Shown: positions 36,056 to 45,436 of the stretch, one piece after another
Numbering within the stretch: the stretch's first letter is position 1
How the letters are laid out: every line of letters starts with the position of its first letter
NCBI RefSeq assembly: GCF_900411315.1
Contig: NZ_LS990887.1
Coordinates: 1,552,757 to 1,602,960, forward strand
Direction: 5' to 3'
DNA: 50,204 nucleotides
From: Corynebacterium senegalense
GTDB taxonomy: Bacteria > Actinomycetota > Actinomycetes > Mycobacteriales > Mycobacteriaceae
Program-made: the position numbers and the translations under genes
The notes under the pieces: model-generated
Seen by the model: the letters and a program-made list of their open reading frames with translations, nothing else
Database searches by the model: none
Told to the model about the DNA's origin: nothing

Positions 36056-37864
36056 ATGGATCTGAGCGTGATCATCCAGCGTTTCATCGACGAGGAAGGC
36101 AAGATCGTCCTTCCCCACAACTTCACCATCCCGGCGCTCGCCGAGATGCTGTACTTCATGGGTGCCCAGATGGGGCAGCTGGACGACACGAACATCCGCT
36201 ACTGGGATTACTCCCAGAGCACGGAGGGTGAGATGCGCACCTTCTCGCGCCGCGAGGTCAACACCCGCGTCAAGGCGGTCGCCGCGCGGCTCATGCAGGT
36301 CGGCCAGCCGGGCGACCGCGTGGCCGTCCTCGCCTCGAACTCGCCCGAGTACCTCTTCGCCTTCATGGGCGCCATGTACGCCGGACAGGTTCCCATCCCG
36401 CTGTACGACCCGAACGAGCCGGGCCACGGCGACCACCTGCGGGCGGTGCTGAGCGACTCGAGCGCGACGACCGTGCTGACCAACAAGCAGGGCGCCGCAG
36501 CGGTCCGCGCCTTCTTCTCCGAGCTGCCGGCCGCCCAGCGCCCCCGCATCCTCTCGGTGGATTCGCTGCCCGACTCCCTGGCCGAGTCCTGGGTCCCGCT
36601 GGAGACGCCGGAGGGCACCGACACCGCCCAGGACATCGCGTTTTTGCAGTACACCTCGGGCTCGACCCGGATGCCGGCGGGCGTGATCATCACTAACGAG
36701 TCGGTGGTGACCAACGTCATCCAGATCTACACCGCCGTCGACCTGCACCAGCCGCTGCGCGCGCCGGTGTGGCTGCCGCTGCACCACGACATGGGCATCA
36801 TCGTGGCGATGCTGCTGGTGGTGCTGGGCAACGAGATCGAGCTGATGGCGCCGCGCGACTTCATGCAGCAGCCGAAGCGCTACATCCAGCAGCTCTCCCA
36901 CCGCGCGGACGACCCGGAGGACATGCACATCTACTCCGTGGTCCCGAACTTCGCCCTAGACGTCATGGCCCGCTACGCCAACCTCACCGAGGACGACGCC
37001 GTCGACCTCTCCGCCGTCGAAGGCCTGATCATCGGCTCGGAGCCGGTGACGAAGACCGGCGTGGACACCTTCGTCGACGCCTTCGCGGACTACGGCATGC
37101 GCCGCGACGCGATCCGGCCGGGCTACGGCCTGGCCGAGGCCACCCTCATCGTCACCACCGCGCAGACGGAGGACCGCCCGAAGTTCCTCAAGCTCGACCG
37201 CGCCAAGCTGGCCGAGGGCAAGGCTGTCGAATCGGCGGACGGCGTCATCATGGCCTCCAACGGCCAGCCGGTGCGCTGGATGGATTTCGCCATCGTCGAC
37301 CCGGAGACCCGCAACGAGGTGGAGGAGGGCACCATCGGCGAGATCTGGATCCACGGTGTCAACGTCGCCGGCGGCTACCTGGACCGCCCGGAGGAGACGG
37401 CCGAGACCTTCGCCAACTCCATCGGCGCCACGCTGCAGGAGGGCCTGCCGGCCGACGGCTGGCTCGCCACCGGCGACCTCGGCACGCTCATTGACGGGGA
37501 GCTCTACATCACCGGCCGCCTGAAGGACCTCATCGTCGTCGCGGGGCGCAACCACTACCCGCAGGACATCGAGATCACCGTCCAGGAGGCCACCGACCAC
37601 GTGCGCACTGACTCGGTCGCCGCCTTCGCCGTGCCGGGCGAGGACGTCGAGCGCCTCATCCTCTTCGTCGAGCGCTCCGAGGACGCCACCGCCGAGGGCG
37701 ACCTGGCGGCCGAGGACACGATCCGCGCGGCGGTGACCACCGTCCACGGTGTTTCGCCCGACGTCATCGAGTTCTTCGCGCCCAACGAGATCGCGCGATC
37801 CTCCTCGGGCAAGATCGCCCGCCGCGTGAACATGAAGAACTACCTGGAGAACAACAACAGATAA
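36056..37864 (+). CDS. fadD32: Long-chain fatty-acyl-AMP ligase FadD32
   Basis: This 602-residue adenylate-forming enzyme activates the meromycolate-type fatty acid as acyl-AMP and loads it on the N-terminal ACP of Pks13. The AMP-binding signature is LQYTSGSTRMPAGV (about 198-211), with GYGLAEATL and the hinge/A8 region GRLKDLIVVAGRNHYPQDIE. The C-terminal lysine region SSGKIARR is intact. ATG 36056 has AAAGGAG 7 nt upstream; in-frame sequence upstream belongs to elrF. pks13 follows by 35 bp. Confidence 0.96.
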   Translation: MDLSVIIQRFIDEEGKIVLPHNFTIPALAEMLYFMGAQMGQLDDTNIRYWDYSQSTEGEMRTFSRREVNTRVKAVAARLMQVGQPGDRVAVLASNSPEYLFAFMGAMYAGQVPIPLYDPNEPGHGDHLRAVLSDSSATTVLTNKQGAAAVRAFFSELPAAQRPRILSVDSLPDSLAESWVPLETPEGTDTAQDIAFLQYTSGSTRMPAGVIITNESVVTNVIQIYTAVDLHQPLRAPVWLPLHHDMGIIVAMLLVVLGNEIELMAPRDFMQQPKRYIQQLSHRADDPEDMHIYSVVPNFALDVMARYANLTEDDAVDLSAVEGLIIGSEPVTKTGVDTFVDAFADYGMRRDAIRPGYGLAEATLIVTTAQTEDRPKFLKLDRAKLAEGKAVESADGVIMASNGQPVRWMDFAIVDPETRNEVEEGTIGEIWIHGVNVAGGYLDRPEETAETFANSIGATLQEGLPADGWLATGDLGTLIDGELYITGRLKDLIVVAGRNHYPQDIEITVQEATDHVRTDSVAAFAVPGEDVERLILFVERSEDATAEGDLAAEDTIRAAVTTVHGVSPDVIEFFAPNEIARSSSGKIARRVNMKNYLENNNR

Positions 37865-37899
37865 CGGATCGATCGCCGCGCGCGATAGTCTGGAGTGCT

Positions 37900-40800
37900 A
37901 TGAGTGAGAACGAGCTGATTGTATGGCTGCAGAAGTGGGTCGCCGAGGCCACAAGCCTCGACACCGCCGAGGTGGAGCCCACGAAACCGCTGGAAACATT
38001 CGGCTTGTCCTCCCGCGACGCGGTGATCATGTCCGGCGAGCTGGAGAACCTGCTCGGCCGCCGCGTGGACCCGACCGTGGCGTACCAGTACCCGACCATC
38101 GCCGCCCTCGCAGCCGCGCTCACGGCCCCGGAGGACCAGGGGCGCGCGGTGGTGCGTCGTGAAGCGAACACCTCCCCGGGCGCGCACGACATCGCGATCA
38201 TCGGCTCGGCCGGCCGTTTCCCCGGCGCCGCGAACAACGACGAGTTCTGGCAGGTGCTCATCGAGGGCCGCTCGACCACCGGGCCGCTGCCGGAGAAGCG
38301 CTGGTCGGAGTACGCCGGGGACCCGGTCGTGCGCTCCAAGATGGCGGAGGAGAACACCGCCGGCGGCTACCTGGACGACATCGAGAGCTTCGACAACGAG
38401 TTCTTCGGGCTCAGCCCCCTCGAGGCGACCAACATGGACCCGCAGCAGCGCATCATGCTCGAGCTGGCCTGGGAGGCCCTCGAGGACGCGAAGCTGCCCG
38501 CCAACCAGCTGCGCGGCGAGTCCGTCGGCGTCTTCGTCGGCTCCTCCAATAACGACTACGGAATGCTCATCGCCGCCGACCCCTCTGAGGCGCACCCCTA
38601 CGCGCTGACGGGCGCGGCGAGCTCGATCATCCCGAACCGCATCTCCTACGCCTTCGACTTCCGCGGGCCCTCGGTCAGCGTCGACACGGCGTGCTCCTCC
38701 TCGCTCGTCTCGGTGCACCACGCGGTGCGCGCGCTTCGCGACGGCGAGGCTGACGTGGCCCTTGCCGGAGGCGTCAACGTCATGGCCAACCCCTTCGCCT
38801 CCCTGATGTTCGCCGAGCTCGGCGTCATCTCCCCGACCAGCAACATCCACGCCTTCTCGGAGGACGCGGACGGGATCGTGCGCTCGGAGGCCGCCGGGTT
38901 CGTCGTGCTCAAGCGCGTCGACGACGCCCTGCGCGACGGCGACGAGATCCTCGCCGTGATCAAGGGCTCGGCCACCAACTCCGACGGCCACTCCAACGGC
39001 CTGACCGCCCCCAACCCGGACGCGCAGGTGGACGTGCTCGAGCGGGCCTACGTCGACGCGGGCGTCGACCCCGCCGAGGTCGACCTCATCGAGGCCCACG
39101 GCACCGGCACGATCCTGGGCGACCCGATCGAGGCGACCGCGCTGGGAACCGTGCTCGGCCGCGGCCGCGGCAACGCCCAGCCGCTGCTGCTCGGCTCGGC
39201 GAAGTCCAACGTAGGCCACTCCGAGTCGGCCGCCGGCGTTGTCGCGCTGATCAAGGTCCTTGAGGCGCTCAAACACGACACGATCCCCGCCTCCATCAAC
39301 TACGTCGGCCCCAACAAGTACGTCGACTTCGACGCGCAGCACATCGAGGTCGTGGAAGACCCCCGCGAGTGGCCGCGCTACTCGGGGCGTCGTGTAGCGG
39401 GCGTGTCGGGCTTCGGCTTCGGCGGCACGAACGCGCACGTCGTCGTCGCTGACTTCGCCCCGGAGGAGTACGACGCCGAGGCCGCCCCGACCCCGGCCGA
39501 GCTGACCGGTGGCACCCACGTGGCGCTGCCCGTCTCCGGGCTCCTGCCGTCGCGGCGCAAGGACGCCGCCGCTGCAGTCGCGGACTTCCTCGAGGGCCGG
39601 CCCGACACCGACCTCGTCCCGCTGGCCCGCTCGCTGAACACCCGCAACCACGGGCGCTCCGCGGCCGTGGTCCAGGCTTCCACGACCGAGGAGGCCGTGA
39701 AGAAGCTGCGCCAGGTCGCCGAGGGCAAGGCCGCCCCCGGCATCTCCTCGGCCGACTCGCCCTCTGCGCTCGGCCCCGTCTTCGTCTACTCCGGCTTCGG
39801 CTCGCAGCACCGGAAGATGGCCAAGCAGCTCCTGGAGACCTCCCCGCTGTTCCGCCGCCGCATGGAGGAGCTCGACGAGTACGTCACCTTCGAGGCCGGC
39901 TGGTCCATGCTGGACATCATCCGCGACGACGAACAGACCTACGACACGCTGACCGGCCAGGTCACCATCACCGCGATCCAGATCGCGCAGACCGACCTGC
40001 TCGCCTCCCTCGGCATCACGCCCGCGGCGACCATGGGCATGTCCATGGGCGAGATGGGCGCCGCCTACGGCGCGGGCGGGATCACGGCGCGCGATGCCAT
40101 CCTCATCGCCTGCCACCGCGCGCGGCTGATGAGCGAGGGCGAGGCGATGATCGTCGGCACCCCGCAGGAGGGCGCGATGGCCGTCGTCGAGCTCAGCCGC
40201 GACGACCTGGCCGCGTTCATCGAGCAGCACCCCGAGGCCGCGGGCGCCGAGCCCGCCGTCTACGCCGGACCCGGCATGACCACCATCGGGGGGCCCTCCA
40301 CCGCGATCGACTACGTCGTCGCCGAGCTGGAGAAGCAGGAGAAGTTCGCCCGCAAGCTCAACGTGCGCGGAGCCGGCCACACCAGCATGCTCGACCCCAT
40401 CCTCGGCGACCTCGCCGGGGAGCTCGCCGGGCTGGAGCCGCAGCCGCTGAAGGTGCCTCTGTTCAGCTCGGTCGACCGCGGCGTGGTCTACCGCGCGGGT
40501 GAGACGGTGCACGACGTGGGCTATTTCCTCCGCATGACCCGCCACGCCGTGTACTTCCAGGACGCCACGGAGGCGGCGCTCAACGCAGGGCACACCACCC
40601 TCGTGGAGATCGCCCCAAACCCGGTGGCGGTGATGGGCATGATGAACACCGCGTTTGGCGTCGGCAAGCCCGATGCCCAGCTGCTGTTCACCACCAAGCG
40701 CAAGGTCGACGAGGTCTCCTCGCTGCTCGACCTCGCCTCCAAGCTCTACACGCAGGGCGTCGACGTCGACTTCGCCGGCTTCTACGGCCCCGGCCCCGTG

Positions 40801-42654
40801 CTCGAGGCGCCGCACACCCCGTTCAAGCGCAACCGCCTGTGGACGAAGGCGCGCCCCTCCTCCGCAGCGACCTCGCTGCTCGGCGCTAAGGTGACCCTGC
40901 CGGACAACACCGTGGCCTTCGCCACCCAGGCCGACCAGGTGTTCAGCCCGCACCAGCTCATCGAGTCGGTCGCCGAGGAGATCGCGCCGGGCTCGCGCGT
41001 CGTCGCCACCGAGGAGCACGGCTACCTGCCCGCCGACGGCGAGCTGACCACCATCGTCTCCACCTCCCTCGGCGGGGCGAGCATCAAGGTCTACAACGGC
41101 GCCGAGCTCCTCGTGGAGGGCTTCGCCACCTCCCTCGACTTCGGTGAGCCGAGCGCCCCGCAGGGCGTGAGCGAGCTCGCGCCGACGCGCGCCCCGGAAC
41201 CCGCCGAGGACACCTCCGGCATCGAGGCCGTGCGCTGGGACCCCTCCTCCGGGGAGAGCGTGCGCGACCGCCTGCGCGCCATCGTCTCCGAGTCGATGGG
41301 CTACGACGCCGAGGACCTTCCCGACGAACTGCCGCTCATCGACCTCGGCCTCGACTCCCTCATGGGCATGCGCATCAAGAACCGGGTGGAAAACGACTTC
41401 CAGATCCCGCCGCTGCAGGTGCAGGCGCTTCGCGACGCCTCCGTCGCCGACGTCATCCGCATGGTCGAGGACGCGGTCGCCGGGCGCCCCGACGCCCCGC
41501 AGCCGCTGCCCTACAACTCGGACACGCGCGATCCCGCCGCCGCGGCCCAGCCGAGCGAGACCCCGAAGGTGCCGCAGGGCGTCGGCGTGGCGCCGCGCGA
41601 CGCCGCCGAGCGCGTGGTGTTCGGCACCTGGGCGAAGCACACCGGGGCCGCCGCCGCGGGCGTGACCTCCGAGCTGCCCGAGATTAGCGAGGAGCAGGCC
41701 GGGCTCATCGCCGCGCACCTGAGCGAGCGCTCCGGCATCGAGGTCACCGCCGCCGACGTGCTGGGCGCGCGCACCCTCGAGCCGCTGGCCAACCTCGTCC
41801 GCGAGGGACTGGAGACCCCCGTGGACGGCAACATCCGCGTCTTCCGTGAGCGCACCGAGGACATGGACGCGCCGAGCGTGTTCGTGTTCCACCCGGCGGG
41901 CGGGTCGAGCAGCGTCTACCAGCCGCTGTCGCGCCGCCTCGGCGACAACGTCCCCGTCTACGGGGTGGAGCGCCTCGAGGGCAGCCTGGAGGAGCGCGCC
42001 GAGGCCTACCTGGAGGACATCGAGCAGCTCTCCGCGGGCAGGCCCGTCGTCCTCGCCGGGTGGTCCTTCGGCGGCGCGCTGGCCTACGAGGTGGCGCAGC
42101 GCCTCGGTGATGACAAGGTCGCCTTTATCGCGCTGCTGGACACCACCCAGCCCTCCGAGCCGACCCCGAACACGCCGGAGGAGACGAAGAAGCGCTGGGA
42201 GCGCTACGCGGCTTTTGCGAAGGACACCTACGGGCTCGACTTCCCCGTGCCCTACGAGCTGCTCGAGACGGCCGGCGAGGACGCGGTGCTGAACATGCTG
42301 GGCGAGTTCCTCGCCACCACCGACGCCTCCGAGCACGGCCTGGCGGCCGGGGTGCTGGAGCACCAGCGCGCCTCCTTCGTGGACAACCAGATCCTGGGCA
42401 ACCTGGACTTCTCCCGCTGGGCCTCGGTCGATGTGCCGGTGCTTCTGTTCCGGTCGGAGCGGATGCACGAGGGCGCGATCATCCTGGAGCCGGCCTACGC
42501 TCACATTGACGAAGACGGCGGGTGGGGCGCTATCGTGGACAACCTGAAGATTGTCCACCTCCCGGGTGACCACCTCGCGGTCGTGGACGAGCCGGCGGTG
42601 GGGATCGTCGGCAAGCACATGAACGAATGGATTGATGATGTCGACCGCCGATAA
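37900..42654 (+). CDS. pks13: Polyketide synthase Pks13 (corynomycolate condensase)
   Basis: This 1584-residue type I PKS joins two fatty acyl chains by Claisen condensation to give the beta-keto precursor of corynomycolic acid. The domains are: N-terminal ACP (attachment Ser in GLSSRD, S38 likely); ketosynthase (about 98-520; C265 in VDTACSSSL, later HGTGT and GSAKSNVGHS); acyltransferase (S715 in GMSMGE); C-terminal ACP (S1153 in LGLDSLMG); and thioesterase (S1389 in GWSFGGALAYE). No KR, DH or ER domain is present, as expected. TGGAG just before ATG 37900 acts as the ribosome-binding site. The accD start overlaps its 3' end. Confidence 0.97.
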   Translation: MSENELIVWLQKWVAEATSLDTAEVEPTKPLETFGLSSRDAVIMSGELENLLGRRVDPTVAYQYPTIAALAAALTAPEDQGRAVVRREANTSPGAHDIAIIGSAGRFPGAANNDEFWQVLIEGRSTTGPLPEKRWSEYAGDPVVRSKMAEENTAGGYLDDIESFDNEFFGLSPLEATNMDPQQRIMLELAWEALEDAKLPANQLRGESVGVFVGSSNNDYGMLIAADPSEAHPYALTGAASSIIPNRISYAFDFRGPSVSVDTACSSSLVSVHHAVRALRDGEADVALAGGVNVMANPFASLMFAELGVISPTSNIHAFSEDADGIVRSEAAGFVVLKRVDDALRDGDEILAVIKGSATNSDGHSNGLTAPNPDAQVDVLERAYVDAGVDPAEVDLIEAHGTGTILGDPIEATALGTVLGRGRGNAQPLLLGSAKSNVGHSESAAGVVALIKVLEALKHDTIPASINYVGPNKYVDFDAQHIEVVEDPREWPRYSGRRVAGVSGFGFGGTNAHVVVADFAPEEYDAEAAPTPAELTGGTHVALPVSGLLPSRRKDAAAAVADFLEGRPDTDLVPLARSLNTRNHGRSAAVVQASTTEEAVKKLRQVAEGKAAPGISSADSPSALGPVFVYSGFGSQHRKMAKQLLETSPLFRRRMEELDEYVTFEAGWSMLDIIRDDEQTYDTLTGQVTITAIQIAQTDLLASLGITPAATMGMSMGEMGAAYGAGGITARDAILIACHRARLMSEGEAMIVGTPQEGAMAVVELSRDDLAAFIEQHPEAAGAEPAVYAGPGMTTIGGPSTAIDYVVAELEKQEKFARKLNVRGAGHTSMLDPILGDLAGELAGLEPQPLKVPLFSSVDRGVVYRAGETVHDVGYFLRMTRHAVYFQDATEAALNAGHTTLVEIAPNPVAVMGMMNTAFGVGKPDAQLLFTTKRKVDEVSSLLDLASKLYTQGVDVDFAGFYGPGPVLEAPHTPFKRNRLWTKARPSSAATSLLGAKVTLPDNTVAFATQADQVFSPHQLIESVAEEIAPGSRVVATEEHGYLPADGELTTIVSTSLGGASIKVYNGAELLVEGFATSLDFGEPSAPQGVSELAPTRAPEPAEDTSGIEAVRWDPSSGESVRDRLRAIVSESMGYDAEDLPDELPLIDLGLDSLMGMRIKNRVENDFQIPPLQVQALRDASVADVIRMVEDAVAGRPDAPQPLPYNSDTRDPAAAAQPSETPKVPQGVGVAPRDAAERVVFGTWAKHTGAAAAGVTSELPEISEEQAGLIAAHLSERSGIEVTAADVLGARTLEPLANLVREGLETPVDGNIRVFRERTEDMDAPSVFVFHPAGGSSSVYQPLSRRLGDNVPVYGVERLEGSLEERAEAYLEDIEQLSAGRPVVLAGWSFGGALAYEVAQRLGDDKVAFIALLDTTQPSEPTPNTPEETKKRWERYAAFAKDTYGLDFPVPYELLETAGEDAVLNMLGEFLATTDASEHGLAAGVLEHQRASFVDNQILGNLDFSRWASVDVPVLLFRSERMHEGAIILEPAYAHIDEDGGWGAIVDNLKIVHLPGDHLAVVDEPAVGIVGKHMNEWIDDVDRR

Positions 42655-44179
42655 GCTGGCAGACCTGCGCGCGCGCCTCGAAAAGGCCCAGGACCCGGGC
42701 TCCGAGCGCGCCCGCAAGCGCCGCGACGACGCCGGGCAGACCACCCCTCGCGAGCGCATCCACGCGCTGCTCGACGAGGACACCTTCGTTGAGATCGGGG
42801 CGCTCGCCCGCACCCCCGGCGACCCGGACGCCGTCTACTCCGACGGCGTGGTCACCGGCTGGGGCCGGGTCGACGGTCGCCCGGTGGCTGTCTATGCCCA
42901 CGACAAGACCGTCTACGGCGGCTCCGTAGGCGTGACCTTCGGGCGCAAGGTAACCGAGCTGATGGAAATGGCCATCAAGGTCGGTTGCCCCGTCGTGGGC
43001 ATCCAGGACTCCGGTGGCGCCCGCATCCAGGACGCGGTGACCTCGCTGGCGATGTACTCGGAGATCGCGCGGCGCCAGCTGCCCATCTCGGGGCGCTCCC
43101 CGCAGATTTCCATCATGCTGGGCAAGTCCGCCGGCGGCGCCGTGTACGCCCCCGTGACCACGGACTTCGTGGTCGCCGTCGACGGGCAGTCGGAGATGTA
43201 CGTCACCGGCCCGAACGTGATCCGTGAGGTCACCGGCGAGGACATCTCCTCCGCCGAGCTGGGCGGGGCGCGCATCCAGGAGCAGTCGGGCAACATCCAG
43301 GCGGTTGTCGGCTCCGAGGAGGAGGCCTTCGAGTACGTCCGCGACCTGCTCGCGCACCTGCCCACCTCGACGTTCGACGAATCCCCGGTGGCGTGGGCCC
43401 CCGCGGACGAGGAGCTCGACGACTCCGCGCTCGACACCTTCATGCCGGACGACACGAACGCCGGCTACGACATGCGCGAGCTGCTCGCCCAGCTGGGCGA
43501 CGACGAGGAGCTCATCGAGATCCAGGCGAACTACGCCGAGAACATAATCTGCGCCTTCGGCCGCATCGATGGCAGGACCGTCGGCTTCGTGGCCAACAAC
43601 CCGATGCACTACGCGGGCTGCATCGACGCCGACGCGGCCGACAAGGGCGCGCGCTTCGTGCGCACCTGCGACGTGTACAACATCCCCGTCGTCTACGTAG
43701 TGGACACCCCGGGCTACCTGCCGGGCGTGGACCAGGAGCGCCAGGGCCTGATCCACCGCGGTGCGAAGTTCGCCTTCGCGGGCGTGGAGGCCACCGTGCC
43801 GAAGGTGGCGCTCATCGTGCGCAAGGCCTACGGCGGCGCGTACGCGGTGATGGGTTCGAAGAACCTCTCGGGCGACATCAACCTGGCCTGGCCGACCGCG
43901 CAGATCGCGGTAATGGGCTCGGCCGCGGCCGTGGTGATGATCCAGGGCAAGCAGCTCGACGCGATCGAGGACCCGGCCCAGCGCGAGACGATGAAGAAGA
44001 TGTTCATGGACTTCTACGACGAGACGATGACCTCGCCGTACGTCGCCGCCGAGCGCGGTTACATCGACGCCATGATCCAGCCGTCGGAGACGAGGCTCGC
44101 TTTGCGACGTGCCCTGCGCCAGCTGGCCACCAAGCACGAGACCGATCTGCCGAAGAAGCACACCATCGCCCCGCTGTAA
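42638..44179 (+). CDS. accD3: Acyl-CoA carboxylase beta subunit (mycolate-specific AccD)
   Basis: This protein of about 513 residues is a carboxyltransferase beta subunit that, with AccA-type biotin subunits encoded elsewhere, carboxylates the long acyl-CoA that becomes the alpha branch for Pks13. Family blocks are VGIQDSGGARIQDAVTSL, SAGGAVYAPVTTDF, VVDTPGYLPGVDQE and VRKAYGGAYAVMGSK. Possible starts TTG 42632, ATG 42635 and ATG 42638 are consecutive; the last fits the family N-terminus best. It overlaps pks13 by 17 bp. It corresponds to AccD3 of C. glutamicum and AccD4 of M. tuberculosis by position. Confidence 0.94.
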   Translation: MSTADKLADLRARLEKAQDPGSERARKRRDDAGQTTPRERIHALLDEDTFVEIGALARTPGDPDAVYSDGVVTGWGRVDGRPVAVYAHDKTVYGGSVGVTFGRKVTELMEMAIKVGCPVVGIQDSGGARIQDAVTSLAMYSEIARRQLPISGRSPQISIMLGKSAGGAVYAPVTTDFVVAVDGQSEMYVTGPNVIREVTGEDISSAELGGARIQEQSGNIQAVVGSEEEAFEYVRDLLAHLPTSTFDESPVAWAPADEELDDSALDTFMPDDTNAGYDMRELLAQLGDDEELIEIQANYAENIICAFGRIDGRTVGFVANNPMHYAGCIDADAADKGARFVRTCDVYNIPVVYVVDTPGYLPGVDQERQGLIHRGAKFAFAGVEATVPKVALIVRKAYGGAYAVMGSKNLSGDINLAWPTAQIAVMGSAAAVVMIQGKQLDAIEDPAQRETMKKMFMDFYDETMTSPYVAAERGYIDAMIQPSETRLALRRALRQLATKHETDLPKKHTIAPL

Positions 44180-44191
44180 CATAACCGTTAC
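44176..44191. promoter_or_regulatory. Inverted repeat at accD stop
   Basis: GTAAC (44176-44180) and GTTAC (44187-44191) form an inverted repeat across the accD stop codon, about 55 bp upstream of the 39-codon ORF. It resembles the TAACG elements upstream of cmt, cop1 and fadD32 and may belong to a promoter for the small gene. Confidence 0.35.
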
Positions 44192-44246
44192 GTTGTTCGT
44201 TTTATCCCAGTAGAAGTTATTCGTTTTCCAGAAAGGTTCGTATCCC

Positions 44247-44366
44247 ATGCTTTCCAGCGCTCTTGACATCGCCGGTGACCTGATCAACTACCTCGTGTGG
44301 GGCTTCAAGGCCCTCAGCAGCAACAACCCGCTGTACAACCTGGGTATCACCTTCCCGCGCCCGTAG
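44247..44366 (+). CDS. 39-residue peptide, candidate PorA-type porin
   Basis: The short ORF starts at ATG 44247 with GAAAGG at 44231-44236 and stops at TAG 44366. The peptide begins MLSSALDIAGDLINYLVWGF and ends NLGITFPRP. It has no signal peptide and could form one amphipathic helix (about 3-24). Corynebacterial cell-wall channels of the PorA/PorH type are peptides of 40-60 residues without signal peptides. The 40-residue PorA of C. jeikeium was found by its chromosomal position, although I am not certain that position is this one. A hairpin terminator follows. I see no clear sequence similarity to known porins, so the function is inferred from size, composition and context only. Confidence 0.6.
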   Translation: MLSSALDIAGDLINYLVWGFKALSSNNPLYNLGITFPRP

Positions 44367-44379
44367 TGGAGCGCGCCCC

Positions 44380-44417
44380 ACGGCACCCGTCTTCCCCCGG
44401 TGGGAGGCGGGCGCCGT
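44380..44417 (+). terminator. GC-rich hairpin after the small ORF
   Basis: A stem of about 16 bp with one mismatch and two G-T pairs is formed by 44380-44396 and 44402-44417. There is no T tract, which is common for high-GC actinobacterial terminators. It separates the accD/small ORF transcript from the acetyltransferase. Confidence 0.6.
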
Positions 44418-44475
44418 GCGCTGTGCGCGGGGATTCGGGGACGCAGCTGCTGGCGGGTCCGTAACGTGGAGCACC

Positions 44476-44982
44476 ATGGAACTGGCCACCCCCACCACAG
44501 AGCTGTACGGCTCTTTCCTGTGCGCCTACGAGGAGATCGGGGTGGACAGCCCCGACGGCGGGGGCTTCGTCGGCCGGGAGGCGGTGGAGACGGAGGGGAT
44601 CGTCGACTTCCTCCGTGGTGCGGAGACGAGGGGCAGCTACCCGGGCTGGGTGACGGCGTCGAATTACTGGATCGTCGATGGCGGCGAGGTCGCCGGGATG
44701 ATCAGCCTGCGCCACGAGCTGAACGAGGCGCTGGAGAACTTCTACGGGCACGTCGGCTACACGGGGCGCCCGTCGCTGCGCCGCCGGGGCATCGCGCGGC
44801 GGGCGCTGGGCGAGGTGCTGCGGCGCGCCGCCGACCGGGGCCTGGACCGCGTGCTCGTGACCTGCGTGGACGACAACGTCGCCTCACGCAGAGTCATCGA
44901 GGCCAACGGCGGGAAACTGGAGGACACCCGCGTCGACCCGGAGGGCCGGGCGATGCGGCGCTACTGGATTGCCACCGGCTAG
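44476..44982 (+). CDS. GNAT-family N-acetyltransferase
   Basis: This 168-residue protein has the acetyl-CoA binding motif A of GNAT enzymes (RRRGIARRALGEVLRRA) and the following strand and helix (VLVTCVDDNVASRRVIEANGG). The ATG at 44476 is preferred to an upstream start that would run through the hairpin region. The acceptor substrate is unknown. Its stop codon lies exactly at the left end of the IS1380-type repeat (the repeat begins at 44983), so the element inserted directly after the gene without damaging it. Confidence 0.88.
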   Translation: MELATPTTELYGSFLCAYEEIGVDSPDGGGFVGREAVETEGIVDFLRGAETRGSYPGWVTASNYWIVDGGEVAGMISLRHELNEALENFYGHVGYTGRPSLRRRGIARRALGEVLRRAADRGLDRVLVTCVDDNVASRRVIEANGGKLEDTRVDPEGRAMRRYWIATG

Positions 44983-45403
44983 CCTCGATGTTTCATCGGG
45001 TTCGTGAGCTGGGTTGGGTGGCGTCGTTACCGGTGTTCACGTCCTGATTCTGGCATCTGGGCGTGATGTTGTGTCGCAGTGTCCGTTGCGGGCGGCCCGG
45101 GTTCCACTGCCGGGGGTGAGGGTGCTGCTGGTGGTAGGGACGGTGGAGCGGGCGCGTCAGGTCTGGGCCACGGTGGTGCGTAGTCGGTTGATGCCGGTCA
45201 GGACGGTGGCTGCTTCCGGGGCGTGGCGGGCGAGGTGAAGGACCTTGTGACGGCAGCGCCGCACGAGCGTCGCGGGGATCTCGAACAACCGCGCTCGAAG
45301 CCGTTTGGGCTCCCATCTGCGGGCATCATCACTGGTGAAAGCAATGGTCTGCATCCATGCGACCAGCTCGCAGGCGAGCTGGATGATCTGGCACCAGATC
45401 TGG
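44983..45403 (-). mobile_element. IS1380-family element end, copy 1 (truncated)
   Basis: This 421-bp segment is identical to 49783-50203, in the same orientation, 4,800 bp apart. It holds one end of an IS1380-type insertion sequence and the 3' part of its transposase on the minus strand. The rest of the element is missing: an IS3-type element begins at about 45401 and no IS1380 sequence is evident on its far side. It was therefore truncated by the IS3 insertion plus deletion. Confidence 0.85.
45157..45403 (-). pseudogene. IS1380-family transposase, C-terminal fragment
   Basis: About 81 residues remain, starting QIWCQIIQLACELVAWMQ and including ARRWEPKRLRARLF and CRHKVLHLARHAP. This is the typical C-terminal end of IS1380-family DDE transposases (basic helix region after the last catalytic acidic residue). 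The N-terminal four fifths, including the catalytic core, are absent, so the fragment is inactive. Confidence 0.82.
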
Positions 45404-45436
45404 GGGCTGCTGCACGGTTAGGTGACAGCCGGGGTG

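Noticed and set aside
37840..42813. 1657-codon open minus-strand reading opposite pks13
   Set aside because: It mirrors the codon bias of pks13, has low-complexity Arg/Gly/Val/Asp content and no domain; the + strand has every Pks13 motif.
45014..45238. Small + strand ORF repeated at 49814-50038
   Set aside because: It lies inside the duplicated IS1380 end, opposite and next to the transposase 3' end, and has no protein-like features; the repetition is due to the IS.
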